A DNA stretch of 64,000 bases, taken from positions 7,258,938 through 7,322,937 of the forward strand of contig CM059971.1 in the NCBI GenBank assembly GCA_030490835.1, written 5' to 3'. The notes under the pieces were generated by a model. That model was given only the letters and a program-made list of their open reading frames with translations, made no database searches and was not told where the DNA came from. Origin of the DNA: Annona cherimola. Taxonomy: Eukaryota; Streptophyta; Magnoliopsida; Magnoliales; Annonaceae. Every line of letters starts with the position of its first letter. Within the stretch, counting starts at the first letter, position 1. Made by a program: the position numbers and the translations under genes. Below, piece by piece: positions 1 through 11,081 of the stretch.

Positions 1-893
1 GTGAGGCATCATATGTCATAGGAATTGAGGTCCATCGAAATAAGCCTAAAAGACTTTTAGGGTTATCACAGAATGCATATATCAATAAAATTTTATAAAG
101 ATTCCAAATGTCCAACTGCTCATAATGTAAAGTGTCAATCTTTAAGGGTAAAAAATATGGTCTGCATCAGTGTCCACAGAATGAGATTGAAAAACAGGAA
201 ATGAGATCCATCCCATATGCTTCTGCTTTTGAGAATATAATGTATGCGCAAATTTGCACACATCCTGACATCAATTATATAATAGAATTACTTAGAAGAT
301 ATCAAAGCAATCTGGGAATGAAACATTAAAAAGCAGTAAAGAAAGTGATGAGATATTTCCAAGGAACTAAAGATTATGAGCTCACATATGCAAAAACTGA
401 TCAATTAAAAATGATCGGTTACACAGATTCAGATTATGCTGGTTGTACAAACAGCAAAAGATCCACATTAGGCTATATTTTTTTAGTAGCTGGTGGAGCA
501 GTTTCATGGAAGAGTGGGAAACAAAATCGTGTAGTTGACTCTACCATTGAAGCTGAATTTGTCGGCTATCATAAAGCATCCTCACATGCATTTTAGTTGA
601 GGAAATTTATCTCAAAGCTTAAAATTATGGATTCTATCTTTAGGCCTCTGAGAATTAGTTGTGACAATTCATCAGCGATTAGCTTCCCCAATTATAGAAG
701 AATTATTGGCGCTAACAAGCATATTGATGCTAAGTTTATGTATGTATAAGAAAGGATTAATGATCATCTGATATCGATTAGTTTTTTTGGGACTGCTGAC
801 ATGATTGCTGATCCCATGACTAAGGCTCTGGCGCCTAAAGTTTTCTCTGGACATATAAGAAATATGGGTCTTGTTATGTGGGACAATTATTGA
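1..893 (+). pseudogene. Ty1/copia pol remnant (end of RT, RNase H)
   Basis: The + strand reads as the C-terminal part of a copia polyprotein. It opens inside reverse transcriptase (residues like EASYVIGIEVHR, LLGLSQNAYI), continues through the segment that precedes RNase H, and enters RNase H (TDSDYAGCTNSKRSTLGYIF, then VSWKSGKQN near 508-528). It ends at a conserved tail (ADPMTKAL, GHIRNMGL) near 893. Several in-frame stops (near 99, 327, 594 and 748) break the reading, so it cannot make a product. The 5' part of the element lies outside the window. Its 3' LTR follows at 1314. Confidence 0.85.
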
Positions 894-1313
894 TGTAATT
901 GATACATTTTGAGATCTCATATTAGATGATTATTTTCTTTTGTTTAATTATTGTATTTTGTTGACAACTTTATGTGATTTGGAAATAAAAGATTTTATCT
1001 ATTTGATATTAATGTGGGACATTAAAATCACATAATTGTAAATCTACCATTAAGAACTTAGTTAAGTAAGTTTGTTAATATCGTGGTGCATGGAAGGAAG
1101 TATATTATATATAGCATATAACCGCTATGATCCATATTGATAAATTTTTTCTTAACTTAAATATTAAAGTTGGATTGCGTATGTAATGACTGGGTATATT
1201 TTTTTCAAATGAGTGCACTCGTCCGGTAATTTTTCAAATGTAAAATCCAAGGATTGTATTTTAAGTATAATTTTTCTTTTCTTTCTTAATTTTAATTAGG
1301 CCAAGTGGGAGAA
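894..1313 (+). other. Untranslated 3' segment of the copia relic with polypurine tract
   Basis: Noncoding AT-rich sequence between the end of the pol remnant and the LTR. It finishes with the purine run AAGTGGGAGAA at 1303-1313 directly before TGTTAGA, the arrangement expected of a plus-strand primer site next to a 3' LTR. I see no gene here. Confidence 0.6.
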
Positions 1314-1622
1314 TGTTAGAATTAAACTCCTATGAAGGTGTCCTAATTAAATAAGGAGTCTTTGGATTTAAAGATAGCCTAGTGTATCTGAGATACGTAT
1401 GCAATCTGAGTCCATGTAGAACTACACTTCTATTAAGAGTCATGATAGAAAGGGCTTTATATATAGAGGAGTCTAGGTCCCTCTCTCACACGTACACATC
1501 ATAAGTGGTTCCCATCTACCGCTAGTATCACAGGGAGAAATGTTGAGGGAGAAGATCTCGTACTCTACTCGGTCTGTAGGTGGAATCTACACACACACGG
1601 ATTCAGGTACGCTTCCGCATCA
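1314..1622 (+). repeat. Copia 3' LTR
   Basis: Starts TGTTAGAATTAAAC immediately after a polypurine tract and probably ends GCATCA at 1622, giving TG...CA ends and about 309 bp. A TATA-like motif (TTTATATATA) lies at 1457-1466. The right boundary is inferred, because the next recognisable sequence is gypsy pol from about 1633. Confidence 0.6.
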
Positions 1623-1632
1623 CATGATTTCC

Positions 1633-4009
1633 AGCACAATACACTTGCAATATTTATGGATCTCATGAATAAAGTATTTTGAGAATATTTGAACATATTT
1701 ATAGTGGTGTTTATTGATGATATCTCAATTTATTCTAAGTCAAAGGAAGAACACTGTGAGCATTTGCGGATCGTATTAAATCAGCTAAGGACAAAGAAGT
1801 TGTATGCTAAATTAAATAAATGTAATTTCTGGCTAACTCAAGTTACGTTTTTGGAGCACATCATCTCTGTCGAAGGAATCAAAGTGGACCCATAGAAAAC
1901 AAAAGCTATAGTGAAATGGCCAATGCCAACCACAGTAACTGAAGTATAGAGTTTTCTTTGATTAGCTAGTTACTATCGGAGATTTGTTCAGGAATTTTGT
2001 AAATTATCTGCACTACTCACTAGGTTAACTCGAAACTAAGTTAAATATAAAGATGATTACGAATCGAGTTTCTTAGAACTTAAACAAAGATTGATTCAAA
2101 TACTCATGTTAACAATTCCAGATAGTAATGAAAATTTTGTGATTTATAGTGATGCATCTCATCAAAGTTTAGAGTGTATGTTAATGCAGAAAGGTAGGGT
2201 AATTGCGTATGCTTCCAAGCAATTGAAATCCAATGAACTAAATTACCCAATCCACGATTTAGAATTAGTAGTTGTAGTATTTGCCCTCAAAATTTAGAGA
2301 TATTACTTGTATCGTGAAAAATATAAAATATATATAGACCATAGGAGTCTTAAATATATTTTTACATAAAAGAAATTAAATATGAAACAGAGAAGATGGT
2401 TGAAATTATTGATGGATTATGATATAACCATTCATTATAATCCCGGAAAGGCTAACGTGGTTATAGATGCCTTAAGTCAAAATGTAAGTCTTGCTCATTT
2501 ACTTACATCAGAAGAAATAATATTACGTGAATTGAGGAAAATAGACTTAATTGTTAGTATGCCAGAGTTGCTAATGTGATTATCTCAATTGCAGTTGCAG
2601 TCAACTCTATTTGAACAAATTAAAAGTGAATAACAAAAAAATACAAAATTGCAAGAACTGATAAATCGTATAAAAAATAAGGAAAACCCTAATTATACTG
2701 CTGATGAGCAAGGAATTTATAGATATAAAGGTCGTCTTTGCATTCTAAATTCAAGAAAAGTGAAGGATTTATTGTTGAAAGAAACTCATTTTTCCTTTTT
2801 TCGATGCATCCAGGCAGCACAAAAATGTATAGAGATATTAAATAAGGATATTGGTGGAATAACGTGAAGAAGAAAATTGCAAAATATGTTTCAAAGTGTT
2901 TAACTTGCTAAAAAGTCGAGGTGAATTATCATAAAACATCTGAAAAATTGTAGTCCTTAGAAAGTACTCGAGTGATAGTAGGATGATGTTACCATAGACT
3001 TTATAGAAGGACTGCCAAGGACCCATGACAGATATAATTCTATATAGGTGATTGTTGATTGATTATCAAATGTGGTACATTTTCTTCCAATTAAATCAAG
3101 TTTTAAGCTGAAAGATAGACTCAGATTTACTATAAAGAAATTATGCGATTGCATGCGGTACCTAAGACCATTGTGTCAGATAGAGATTCCGCATTTATTT
3201 CTAAATTTTAGAAGAGTTTACCCAAGACAACGGGTATATAATTAAGGTTTAGCACTGCATTTTTTCTACGAACGGACGAATAGATAGAAAGAGTCAATCA
3301 AATTTTAGAAGATATGTTAAGATGTGTGCACTAGAATTTGGAGGATACCTATCTATTGTGGAGTTTGCATATAATAATAGCTATCAAACAAGTATTTAAA
3401 TAGATTTATTTGAAGCACTGTATAGAAGAAGGTGTAGAACATCTCTAAATTATGATGAAGTAGGTGTAAGAAGTGTAGCACCTGATTTATCTCAGAGGAT
3501 GGTAGAGAAAGTCCAAGTAACTCGTCAATGTATGAGGAGAAAGATCTAAATATTCAAGTAAGAGATCATGTATTCATTAAAGTTACTCCAATGAAAGTGG
3601 TTACCAGATTTGGAAAGAAGAGAAAATTGAGTCCCAAGTATATTGGTGATTTTGAAGTGTTAGAAAAGATTAGAAATTTGGCTTACAGAATAACATTTCC
3701 ACTAGTCCTTGCCGTAGTACATAATGTGTTTCATATATCAATGCTTCAGAAATATGTGGCTGACCCCGGTCATATTTTTGCCGCTAAATCACTTCCGATT
3801 CAAGATCATTTGAACTATGAAGAGAGACCCTTGAAGATTATAGATTATAAACAGCAAAACTTGAGGAACGGAACAATTAAATATGTTAAAGTTTAGTGAA
3901 ACCGATATCAAGACAGTGAAGCCATGTGGAAATTGCGAGAAGAGGTGGAGAAAAGGTATCCCCAATTAATTTTGAATGATCAAATAGTTTTGGGACAACA
4001 TTTTTAAAG
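1633..4009 (+). pseudogene. Ty3/gypsy pol remnant (RT, RNase H, integrase)
   Basis: Decayed gypsy polyprotein. From the 5' end: reverse transcriptase (AIFMDLMN, then [13 protein letters not shown] at 1704-1742, the catalytic DD box), the RT thumb (SFL.LASYYRRFV), RNase H ([16 protein letters not shown] near 2138-2184, [20 protein letters not shown]), the WLKLLMDYD...YNPGKANVV.DALS motif near 2398-2478, an integrase zinc-binding region near 2740-2960, and the integrase C-terminal segment (KLSPKYIGDFEVLEKI, VFHISMLQKYV) near 3625-3760. More than ten in-frame stops and frameshifts are spread along it. The upstream gag, protease and 5' LTR are missing. The purine-rich run AAAGGGGGAAGAA just before 4019 leads into the 3' LTR. 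Confidence 0.9.
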
Positions 4010-4018
4010 GGGGAAGAA

Positions 4019-6345
4019 TGTAGGGCCTGGTCATTTTAAAAAAATTTAAAAAATAATATATGCTGCTGCATGTGCACATTTTTGGTGCACATGCAGAGTA
4101 CTAAACAAATGAAGGGGTGCAAGAAAGTTTTCGAGTGGGCTCTCAAACAGAGCAGAAAAAAAAGAAAAAGAAAAAATGGGAGGGAAGGAGAGAAGAAAAA
4201 GAAGAAGAAAGAAAGAAAGAAGGAGGAGGGGAAGGAAGAAGAAGGAGAGGGAAGAGAGGAGAGGACCGCCGTCGCCACTGCCCATACTGTCATCCATGCA
4301 GCCACCACTTGGGTTGCCAGAGGTAAGGAAGAAATATTTTTTTGTTGAGTTTTTATAATTTTTGCCCAAATCATGCAATAAATATAGAGGGTTTTGATAC
4401 AATTGCTTACATACACATATATGAAAATAAATTACATTGATTTGAGTAGTAGAGTTGATTATTTAGGGATCCAAGAATTGAAATGGATAGGATTTTCATT
4501 TTTTTCCCTAAAAATAGCTGACAAATTATGAGGCTTTTGATAAATTCGTAAAATAGAGGATATTTAAAACCCAAATCATAAAAATGGAAGGCTAAAATCA
4601 AGCTAATTGTGAAATTGAAAATTCAAGAATGGTGTATCCAAATTTTCTTGTTCCAAATCATGATATAATGTTGCAAATGCTATTAGGATGTATTAGTTAT
4701 AAATTAATATGCCCAATTTTAGGTAAAAAGGAAAAAAATTAAAAATTTTCACGACCTATGGAAATTGGACAACTCCGAAAATGTGGGTTAAACATGGGGC
4801 TTTTGGAGTATTTGATTTAAACATTATTTCTGGATAAATTTTAATATGTTTAGAGTTTTAAAAAAATATAAAAGAAAATTTATGGAGGTATTATGCTAAG
4901 TTGTAGGTAGCGTATGGGTATCGAAAATTTATGTTAAATTAGTAGGTAGCAAATTCACACCGTATAAGAATGATTGATAGATTTTAATATGCCTAATATA
5001 TGTATCTTAATTAGGCACTTAATGGATGAAAAAAATTATTTGCTTTTAAATTAATTCATCCGTAGACATTAAAATTAGAATACAATACATGACAATTTAA
5101 GTTAATGCTTAGTTAAAATTGCCAATTTTGATAGGAAAAGAGAAAGTGCAAGACATAACTTGAGACTTTAAGGTAAGCAAACTTTTCAAATTCAATGATG
5201 TATAAAGATAAAATTTCTATTTTGTTACTTATTTTGAGAAAGATTGTTACAAAAAAATGTTCATGTTATGCCTTTATGTGTTTCCTTAGAAATATGTACA
5301 AATCGAGTTAATTTTCTAATACAAACATTAAAGAAAATCCTTAGTAATGACCATTACCCTATTTTTTTATTTATGTATATATATTCATGTTGTTAAGGCA
5401 ATGCTTTCGAACTTGACTTTTGGAAACGAACCTTTTCGTTATGATTAGCCGAATAAACTCCTTTTATGACATAAATGCACTTGATCATTGGTGTGAATAT
5501 AATTCATACACGAAAATAAATGTAAGGTTTCACCAAGGTTATAATTAGATAGGTTGTCTGTCATTGATGTTACCTAGTTGGTACGTCCGACATATGAGTG
5601 GGTGACCACTTGATAAGTGTCACCTGTCGTAGAGGAAACTATATCATTGAATGATGCATGTTGTGGTTGCATTTCATCCTCACACATATATGATAATCTA
5701 TATAGGTTTCATATTTTTTCTAGTAACAATGCTTGCTTACTAGGTTCTTTAAACTCATCGATTTTATTAAACAATTGCAGAGTATTCTGATTTTAAGAGC
5801 GATGGAGACTTCATTGGGTAAAAGACCAGTGAGTTGAAGAGTTATATGAGGCTCTTGTGTATGTTTGAGTGTGATTTGTAATAAGAGAAATGTTAGAAGT
5901 GCTAGATTTTTTTTTGATTTTGAGATGTGTATATAATTTATATATATTATTTGTGTGCATTGTATGAAAGATATTTGTAATATTAATTCGTTTATATTGT
6001 GTGAATTGTATTGATGTACATATGATGTGAGATGAAGAATATTGGAGTATGGGTGTTCAGTGTGACTATATTGAATTTGTGAAGAAAAGGGGTATTTGTG
6101 GTTATGATGAAGTGTTGCAGGTTATTTTTTGATATAAAAAATTATATGGTGAATGTTTGTATTTAGGAAACATCCTAATTACAGATAGGATGTTGATGAA
6201 ATTTTTATAGATGTATAAAAAAATTTAGATCACTTTATTCTTGCTTGGTGTACAAATGTAAGTTAGATTATAGACTTCACTACTTTTTATAAAATTTTTA
6301 GCATGAAATCCTATGACAAACTTATATATAAATATGTCATAGGAT
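4019..6345 (+). repeat. Gypsy 3' LTR (long, degraded 3' end)
   Basis: Starts TGTAGGGCCTGGTC right after the polypurine tract of the gypsy relic. It contains a purine-rich low-complexity stretch at 4145-4265. The middle and 3' parts resemble the LTR at about 15.4-17.1 kb: a block around 5560-5640 with the motif CACTTGATAAGTGTCA, a GCTTGCTTACTAG block near 5730, and AAACATCCTAATTA near 6168. The 3' end is lost where a Tat-type fragment begins near 6346, so the boundary is approximate. Frames through the purine-rich tract are not genes. Confidence 0.65.
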
Positions 6346-7404
6346 GGAGGCGCTATAGGGGTCCCACAAGAAGGAGTCCCACCCAAGGGAGAGAGAATTG
6401 TTGCATCCTTGGGGTCTTAAGGGGGCCCTTCCTTTTATAGTTGTGGGGCATCCCATAGGAAAAGTTTTCCCAATGATGTGGGATTCCTAAGAGGTTATTG
6501 CAGCTTCCTTTCGTCCCTCGTTGCTTGAGATGGGGTAAAAATGGCTGATAATTTGCCATTGCAGCTAGGCTACTGGGCTTGGAAATTGGAGGGGACAACT
6601 GTTTTTGAAGATTGTGTGGACGACTTGGAATTTCATTAATGCAGGCTTGAATTAACGACTGTATGGTTGGAAGATTGGAGTTCTGTTGTTTATGTTGAGT
6701 CTTCTGTAGTTGCTAAAAATCCATCAGTTGCAAGGGAAATGATTTGGCTTGCAATTGGGCATTTGTTGCTGATTGTTGTGCTGTAAAAATTTGGTCAAAA
6801 ATTTCGAAAGCTATTGCCAATGAATGATGGGTTGATTGGACGATGCTGTGACTGGCTAAATATGGAAGTTTTGCTGGCATGAACGGGTTCATGTCTACTG
6901 AAAATTGGGGCTAATCTTCAACTGGGGCGGTTCAGTTTCAGTGTTGTTGAGATGAATGGCAGCTATGGTCGTTCTGAGTTTGGAATGGGGAGACGAGTAA
7001 GATTTTGTGGTCATCAGGTTGAGAATTGAGTTGGAGCTGCTGATTAGGATTTTAGTGGCTGGATGTGGGGAAGAAGATAGTGCAGAGCTTTGGAATTTAG
7101 CTGAAAGTTTCTATCGAAATTCGGTGCAGGAGATGTGTCGTTGATTAGGAAGAGAGGTTGGTTTGATTTTGGGTGCAGTTGCTGCTGAATGGATTTTTGT
7201 AGAAGGATGCTTTCATGGAGGTTGGGCGATTGAGAAAATTGCACAGATGGGTTTTGATTGATTTTAGTGGAGGCGGTAGGCAAAATTGTGGCTGGTTTTC
7301 TGCGGTATTAATGGGGATGGAGAAGGCAGAGTTGATGCCTTGGTTTTTGGTGGTTGAGGAGAAGGGGTCGGTTCTTCCCACGGCTGCTATAGTGCTTGAA
7401 ATTA
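6346..7404 (-). repeat. Tat/Ogre-type LTR fragment, reverse orientation
   Basis: Read on the - strand, 6440-6350 matches the promoter-proximal block of the solo LTR at 36413-39191: a TTATAAAA box, a GGGCCC/CCCCA-rich stretch, then TGGGTGGGACTCC and TGTGGGACCCC. The GC-richer segment 6540-7400 corresponds to that LTR's upstream half. Neither LTR end is preserved; the right limit is set by a MITE at 7405. Confidence 0.5.
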
Positions 7405-7718
7405 GGGTGTAGAACCTCATTTTTATATATTTTTTGAAATTTATTTTATAAGATTATTAACCTATATATATATAACTTATGTGTAAGTTTTACCATTTTT
7501 AGAAACATAAATCTATATTTTTGATTTTTTTAAAAACAGAAGTATTTTAGTTATTTAAAAATGGTTAAAGTATCATTGTTTTTAAAAAAATCAAATAAAT
7601 ATATATATATACACATATCCAAAAAAGATAAAATTTAGCTTATAGATCAATACACCTAAAATAATAATTTTATAAAAAATTTCAAAAATATATATTTAAA
7701 AATGGAGTTTTGTACCCC
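7405..7718. mobile_element. Foldback MITE, GGGTGTAGAACC tip
   Basis: A palindromic element with tips GGGTGTAGAACCTCATTTTT and (inverted) AAAAATGGAGTTTTGTACCCC-like sequence. The inner arms contain TAAGTTTTACCATTTTT and its inverted counterpart, the core shared with the other foldback MITEs in this window. No clean TSD was found. Confidence 0.65.
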
Positions 7719-8277
7719 AATACATTAAAACATTCTCCTAAAAATGTTGTATAAAATCGAGAAGTACCAATGCTTCTAAGATCATGCATACCAACATCAA
7801 TGATGTTTTTAGATAATCAAATAAAATCCCTCATTTCAATATATTGCGGTTTTTATGGTCATCGAACATTAGGCAAACACCATTAGTCCTATTATTCTCT
7901 ATTGAGAGGAAGAAGTGTAATTCGTAAGTATCTTTATCAAGTTCAATTATATGCAAGATTGATTGTAAAATTACAAGATTTGATAACATTAAAATTATCA
8001 TAATGTTGCTAATATGTTGGTATTATAATTACACACCCTTGCTGTTTATGTTATTGATCTACTAATTGCTTTATATTACTTAAAATAATATACAAATATT
8101 TTTTTCAAATGTTATCACTGAATATTTAATGAATCGATTTGGAATTGGAACTGATTATGGGTAATGAGTAGAATAGGATACACTAGGAATAGAATTGATC
8201 AATTAGCAGAGTAAGGTAGGACTTTTATAAATAGAATATGAGCATGATATACTATTACACTAAACCAATCTAAGTTG
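7719..8277. other. No gene seen
   Basis: AT-rich sequence with no convincing coding frame, tandem repeat or terminal-repeat element. Confidence 0.5.
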
Positions 8278-8421
8278 TACCCCTTGCTCAGAAGTGGTGA
8301 TAAGGTAGCCCATGCTCTCGCTAAATTTCTTGGAAACTATGGGGAACTGGAAATGACCTGGTGGGAGAATTCACCTGATTTTACTGTGAATTTCTTATCA
8401 TTAGATCTGTATTCTTGTTAA
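8278..8421 (+). pseudogene. LINE-type RNase H domain relic
   Basis: A 47-codon open stretch reads LRSGDKVAHALAKF, then MTWWENSPDF and LSLDLYS, and stops at TAA 8419-8421. This matches the C-terminal end of the RNase H domain (RVT_3 type) that closes plant non-LTR retrotransposon polyproteins, where N/DKVAH-LAK and a WWE--P-F segment are usual. Nothing upstream continues the frame, so it is a fragment. An RNase H-like host protein fragment is a less likely alternative. Confidence 0.5.
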
Positions 8422-8450
8422 AACTTTTGAATTATACTCTGCTGATTTTG

Positions 8451-8732
8451 GGTGTGTTTGACAATGTTTATAAAATGTCAAGTTAAAACTTTTCAATTTA
8501 AAATTTTTTTCTCTCCATACCTACTATATTTTTTAAATATTTTTTCACATTTTCTTATATAACTACCCTACTTTTCAAACATTTTTACACAATTATTTAT
8601 ATAACTAACCTATCTATTTTAACTTTATTCTCTTTACTCTTTGTCATTACTCTTATCATATCACATTATTTAACAACTTTTACTCTTTAAAAATTTTCAC
8701 TAAAATTTTTATCTATTTCCAGACACACCCTT
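8451..8732 (-). mobile_element. MITE family GGGTGTGTTTG, copy 1
   Basis: Bounded by GGGTGTGTTTGACAATG on the left and CCAGACACACCC on the right, which are inverted repeats. The interior, read on the - strand, matches the interiors at 9130-9412, 9413-9665 and (inverted) 44690-44955, including AAAATAGATAGGTTAGTT. Confidence 0.65.
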
Positions 8733-9129
8733 TGTGTGGCTGTGGAGACTTTTTTTTTGTATTAGCATTGTCTGTACGTGCACACCTTTTGGGTCTGTTT
8801 TCGGACACACCCTGTTTGGCATTTTTGAAAAGTTTTTGACGTGTTTTTCCCAGCCAAAAATGTCAAACATCAACATCGGTGTGTGCGTTAATGACATTCA
8901 ACGTACAGATGGTCAGACGCGTACAGGCAATCTTGATACAGGCGACACCCGATTCCACGCGCTGGCAGCCCAAACTAGGCCCTCGTATGACGCGTTTGTA
9001 GCATAGACGCTCATGTGAATGGGCGACGCTTGTAGTTGCCGGATCGCATGTGGACGGGTGACGTGTTTTTGCGTCGGAATGACTGATTGAGTTGATGCAT
9101 TTTTGTGTTTAAACCCCTCGTATGAAAAG
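8733..9129. other. Spacer between two MITE copies
   Basis: About 400 bp richer in GC than its flanks, containing more GGGTCTG/GACACACCC-like motifs near 8790-8815. It lies between oppositely oriented copies of one MITE family and may belong to a larger composite element. The short open frames are not convincing. Confidence 0.4.
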
Positions 9130-9412
9130 TTTTAGGGTGTGTTTGGGAATGGGTAAAACTTTTAATGAAAAGTTTTGAAGAGTAAAAGTTGTCAAATGAT
9201 GTGATATGATAGGGGTAATGATAAGTAGTAAAGATGATAAAGTTAAAATAGATAGGTTAGTTGTGTGGTTAGTTGTGTAGAAATGATTGAAAAGTAAGGC
9301 AGTTGCATAGAAAAATGTGATAAAATAATTAAAAAATATGATAGTTGTGGAGAGTGAAAAGTTTTACATTGAAAAGTTTTAACTTGACATTTTTTAACTG
9401 TTAACAAACATA
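9130..9412 (+). mobile_element. MITE family GGGTGTGTTTG, copy 2
   Basis: Left tip AGGGTGTGTTTGGGAATGG. The interior carries the diagnostic AAAATAGATAGGTTAGTT block and the right end is a degraded TTAACAAACA. It is inverted relative to copy 1. Confidence 0.6.
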
Positions 9413-9665
9413 ACGTAAAAGTTGTCAAATTAGTAGAAATGATGTGACATCGTAGGGGTAATAATGATGAATAAAGATAATAAATTTAAAATAAATAGGT
9501 TAGTTGTATTGATAGTTGTGTAGAAATGATTAAAAAATAAGATTGTTGTATAAAAAGATGTGTAAAAAATAATTTAAAAAAGAATAGTTACAAAAAGTGA
9601 TAATTTTTAAATTGAAAAGTATTAACTTAGATAACTTTTACAAATTGCCAAACCGACTCCAAGCT
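9413..9665 (+). mobile_element. MITE family GGGTGTGTTTG, copy 3 (partial)
   Basis: Directly follows copy 2 in the same orientation with the same interior (AAATAGGTTAGTTGTATT...). The left tip is missing. The right edge is approximate, near AAATTGCCAAACCGAC. Confidence 0.5.
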
Positions 9666-9689
9666 TAGTGTTGCTCGTTGCCAAACAGA

Positions 9690-11081
9690 CCCGAAAAATC
9701 CAGTAACCGACCGACGACTGACGCCCCCACCATTTTCATTTCCCCTTACTCACGATTTTCTACTCCCAAACAAGGGCGCACCTTACCCTAGCCGCAGCCG
9801 GCATCCATCTCGGGTTCTCCTCTTCCCTCCACCGCCTCTTCCTTCCGGCGTTCCTCTTTCCAAACTTCTGTTTGCCTCGTTCTCCATCTCTGGTTCCCGC
9901 TCTCCTCTTCCCTCCACCGCCTGTCTCTTCCGGCGTTCCTCCCTCCAAACCTCTGTTTCGCGCGTTCTCCCTGGGTGATAAGGGAGAACACAGTATCGGC
10001 CTTGGGGGCTATGATAAAGATCGACGAAGGAGACAACGAGTGCTCGTCTCTCCTCTAGCCCCTCTCCACTATAGCGCTCTTCTCCCCTTGAACCCCTCTT
10101 CCCCCGGCTCTTCTTTCCCTCCAGCCCGTCTCCCCTTCGACGCTCTTCCCCCTTTTAGCCCCAAATCCCTAGCTTACATATCTGCAGCCCCACATCGTTC
10201 TAGTTAGGAGTGCCTGGTTTCAAATCTACTTCGAATGGGTCCTCAAAGTTGCCCTTCCGTCGGTTTCAAATCTGCTTTGGGCAAGTCCTCAAATCTGCCT
10301 CGGTTTACCTATGTTTAAATGATTTTTTATATTCAGATTTATTGTCACGCACGTGATTGTTAAAAGTTGTAAAGGGTGAATTTCTGGCATATGTTAACTG
10401 TTTGGTGTGGCTTGATATGTAGACAGTTACATGCATTTGTTTGCGGGATGTATTCTTGTTCATGATTTTTAACTGTTTGCAATGGCCGAATGATTTCTTA
10501 TTAAAAGTTTCATGCATCTGTTTACTGTTTTATGAATTTCTTGCAAATGTTTTGATCTGATTTGGCAGGATTGTTTATTCCTGGTCATGATTTTTAAACT
10601 ATCCAAATATCCAGCCTTGGAAACAGATTTTGGCACCATTCTTTGACAATTTTTAATGGAACTGGTTTGGAACTGGAACCGGAACGGAAGTGACCTTAAA
10701 AAAATAGGGTAAGGTATGCCTTGAACTGACTTGGCCTAAAATAGGGTAGGCTATGGGTTTTCCAAAATAGGGCAAGGGTAGGGTCGACCCTAGATCTACC
10801 CCGACCCAAGTTGCTCCCCTACTGCCTACAAGCCTCGAACCGGTTCTTATGATACCCTTCTCTGCCTACAAACCCTTGATGGCTCTGGCTTAAGCTATCG
10901 TCTATTGTCCCACAAACCCACTCCAACAGCTCTCCCCTAAATATGGTTTATTCAAATTCCCTCCTGCTTTCTAATCTTAAGATAACATCTGTGTTGAAAA
11001 ATCATTTCCCTGGTTGTTTAATCTCTAAAAGTATGCCTTTTGTTTCTTGTTCTAATTTTTCCCCCTGATTATCTGCTCCAG
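9690..11081 (+). other. Probable promoter/5' untranslated region of the SecE gene
   Basis: The sequence changes sharply at about 9690 from AT-rich MITE DNA to a pyrimidine-rich, GC-richer block (to about 10210), typical of a plant 5' UTR, followed by AT-rich intron-like DNA to the acceptor at 11081. No initiator ATG can be placed with confidence. The first visible coding exon has a TGA in its frame just upstream (around 11067), so an upstream exon is required. ATG-G followed by GT occurs near 10231 and 10750 and would give a compatible phase, but this is unproven. Confidence 0.4.
9817..9985 (+). repeat. 85-bp tandem duplication
   Basis: The block starting CTCCTCTTCCCTCCACCGCC at 9817 recurs at 9902, a period of 85 bp with a few substitutions. 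It is in the probable 5' UTR of the SecE gene. Confidence 0.75.

Noticed and set aside
4036..4416. Overlapping frames on both strands in purine-rich DNA
   Set aside because: Products of the (GGA/GAA) low-complexity tract inside a gypsy LTR.
9872..10207. 111-codon frame upstream of the SecE exons
   Set aside because: Pro/Ser-rich translation of a pyrimidine-rich tandem duplication, not in phase with the SecE exons; more likely 5' UTR.
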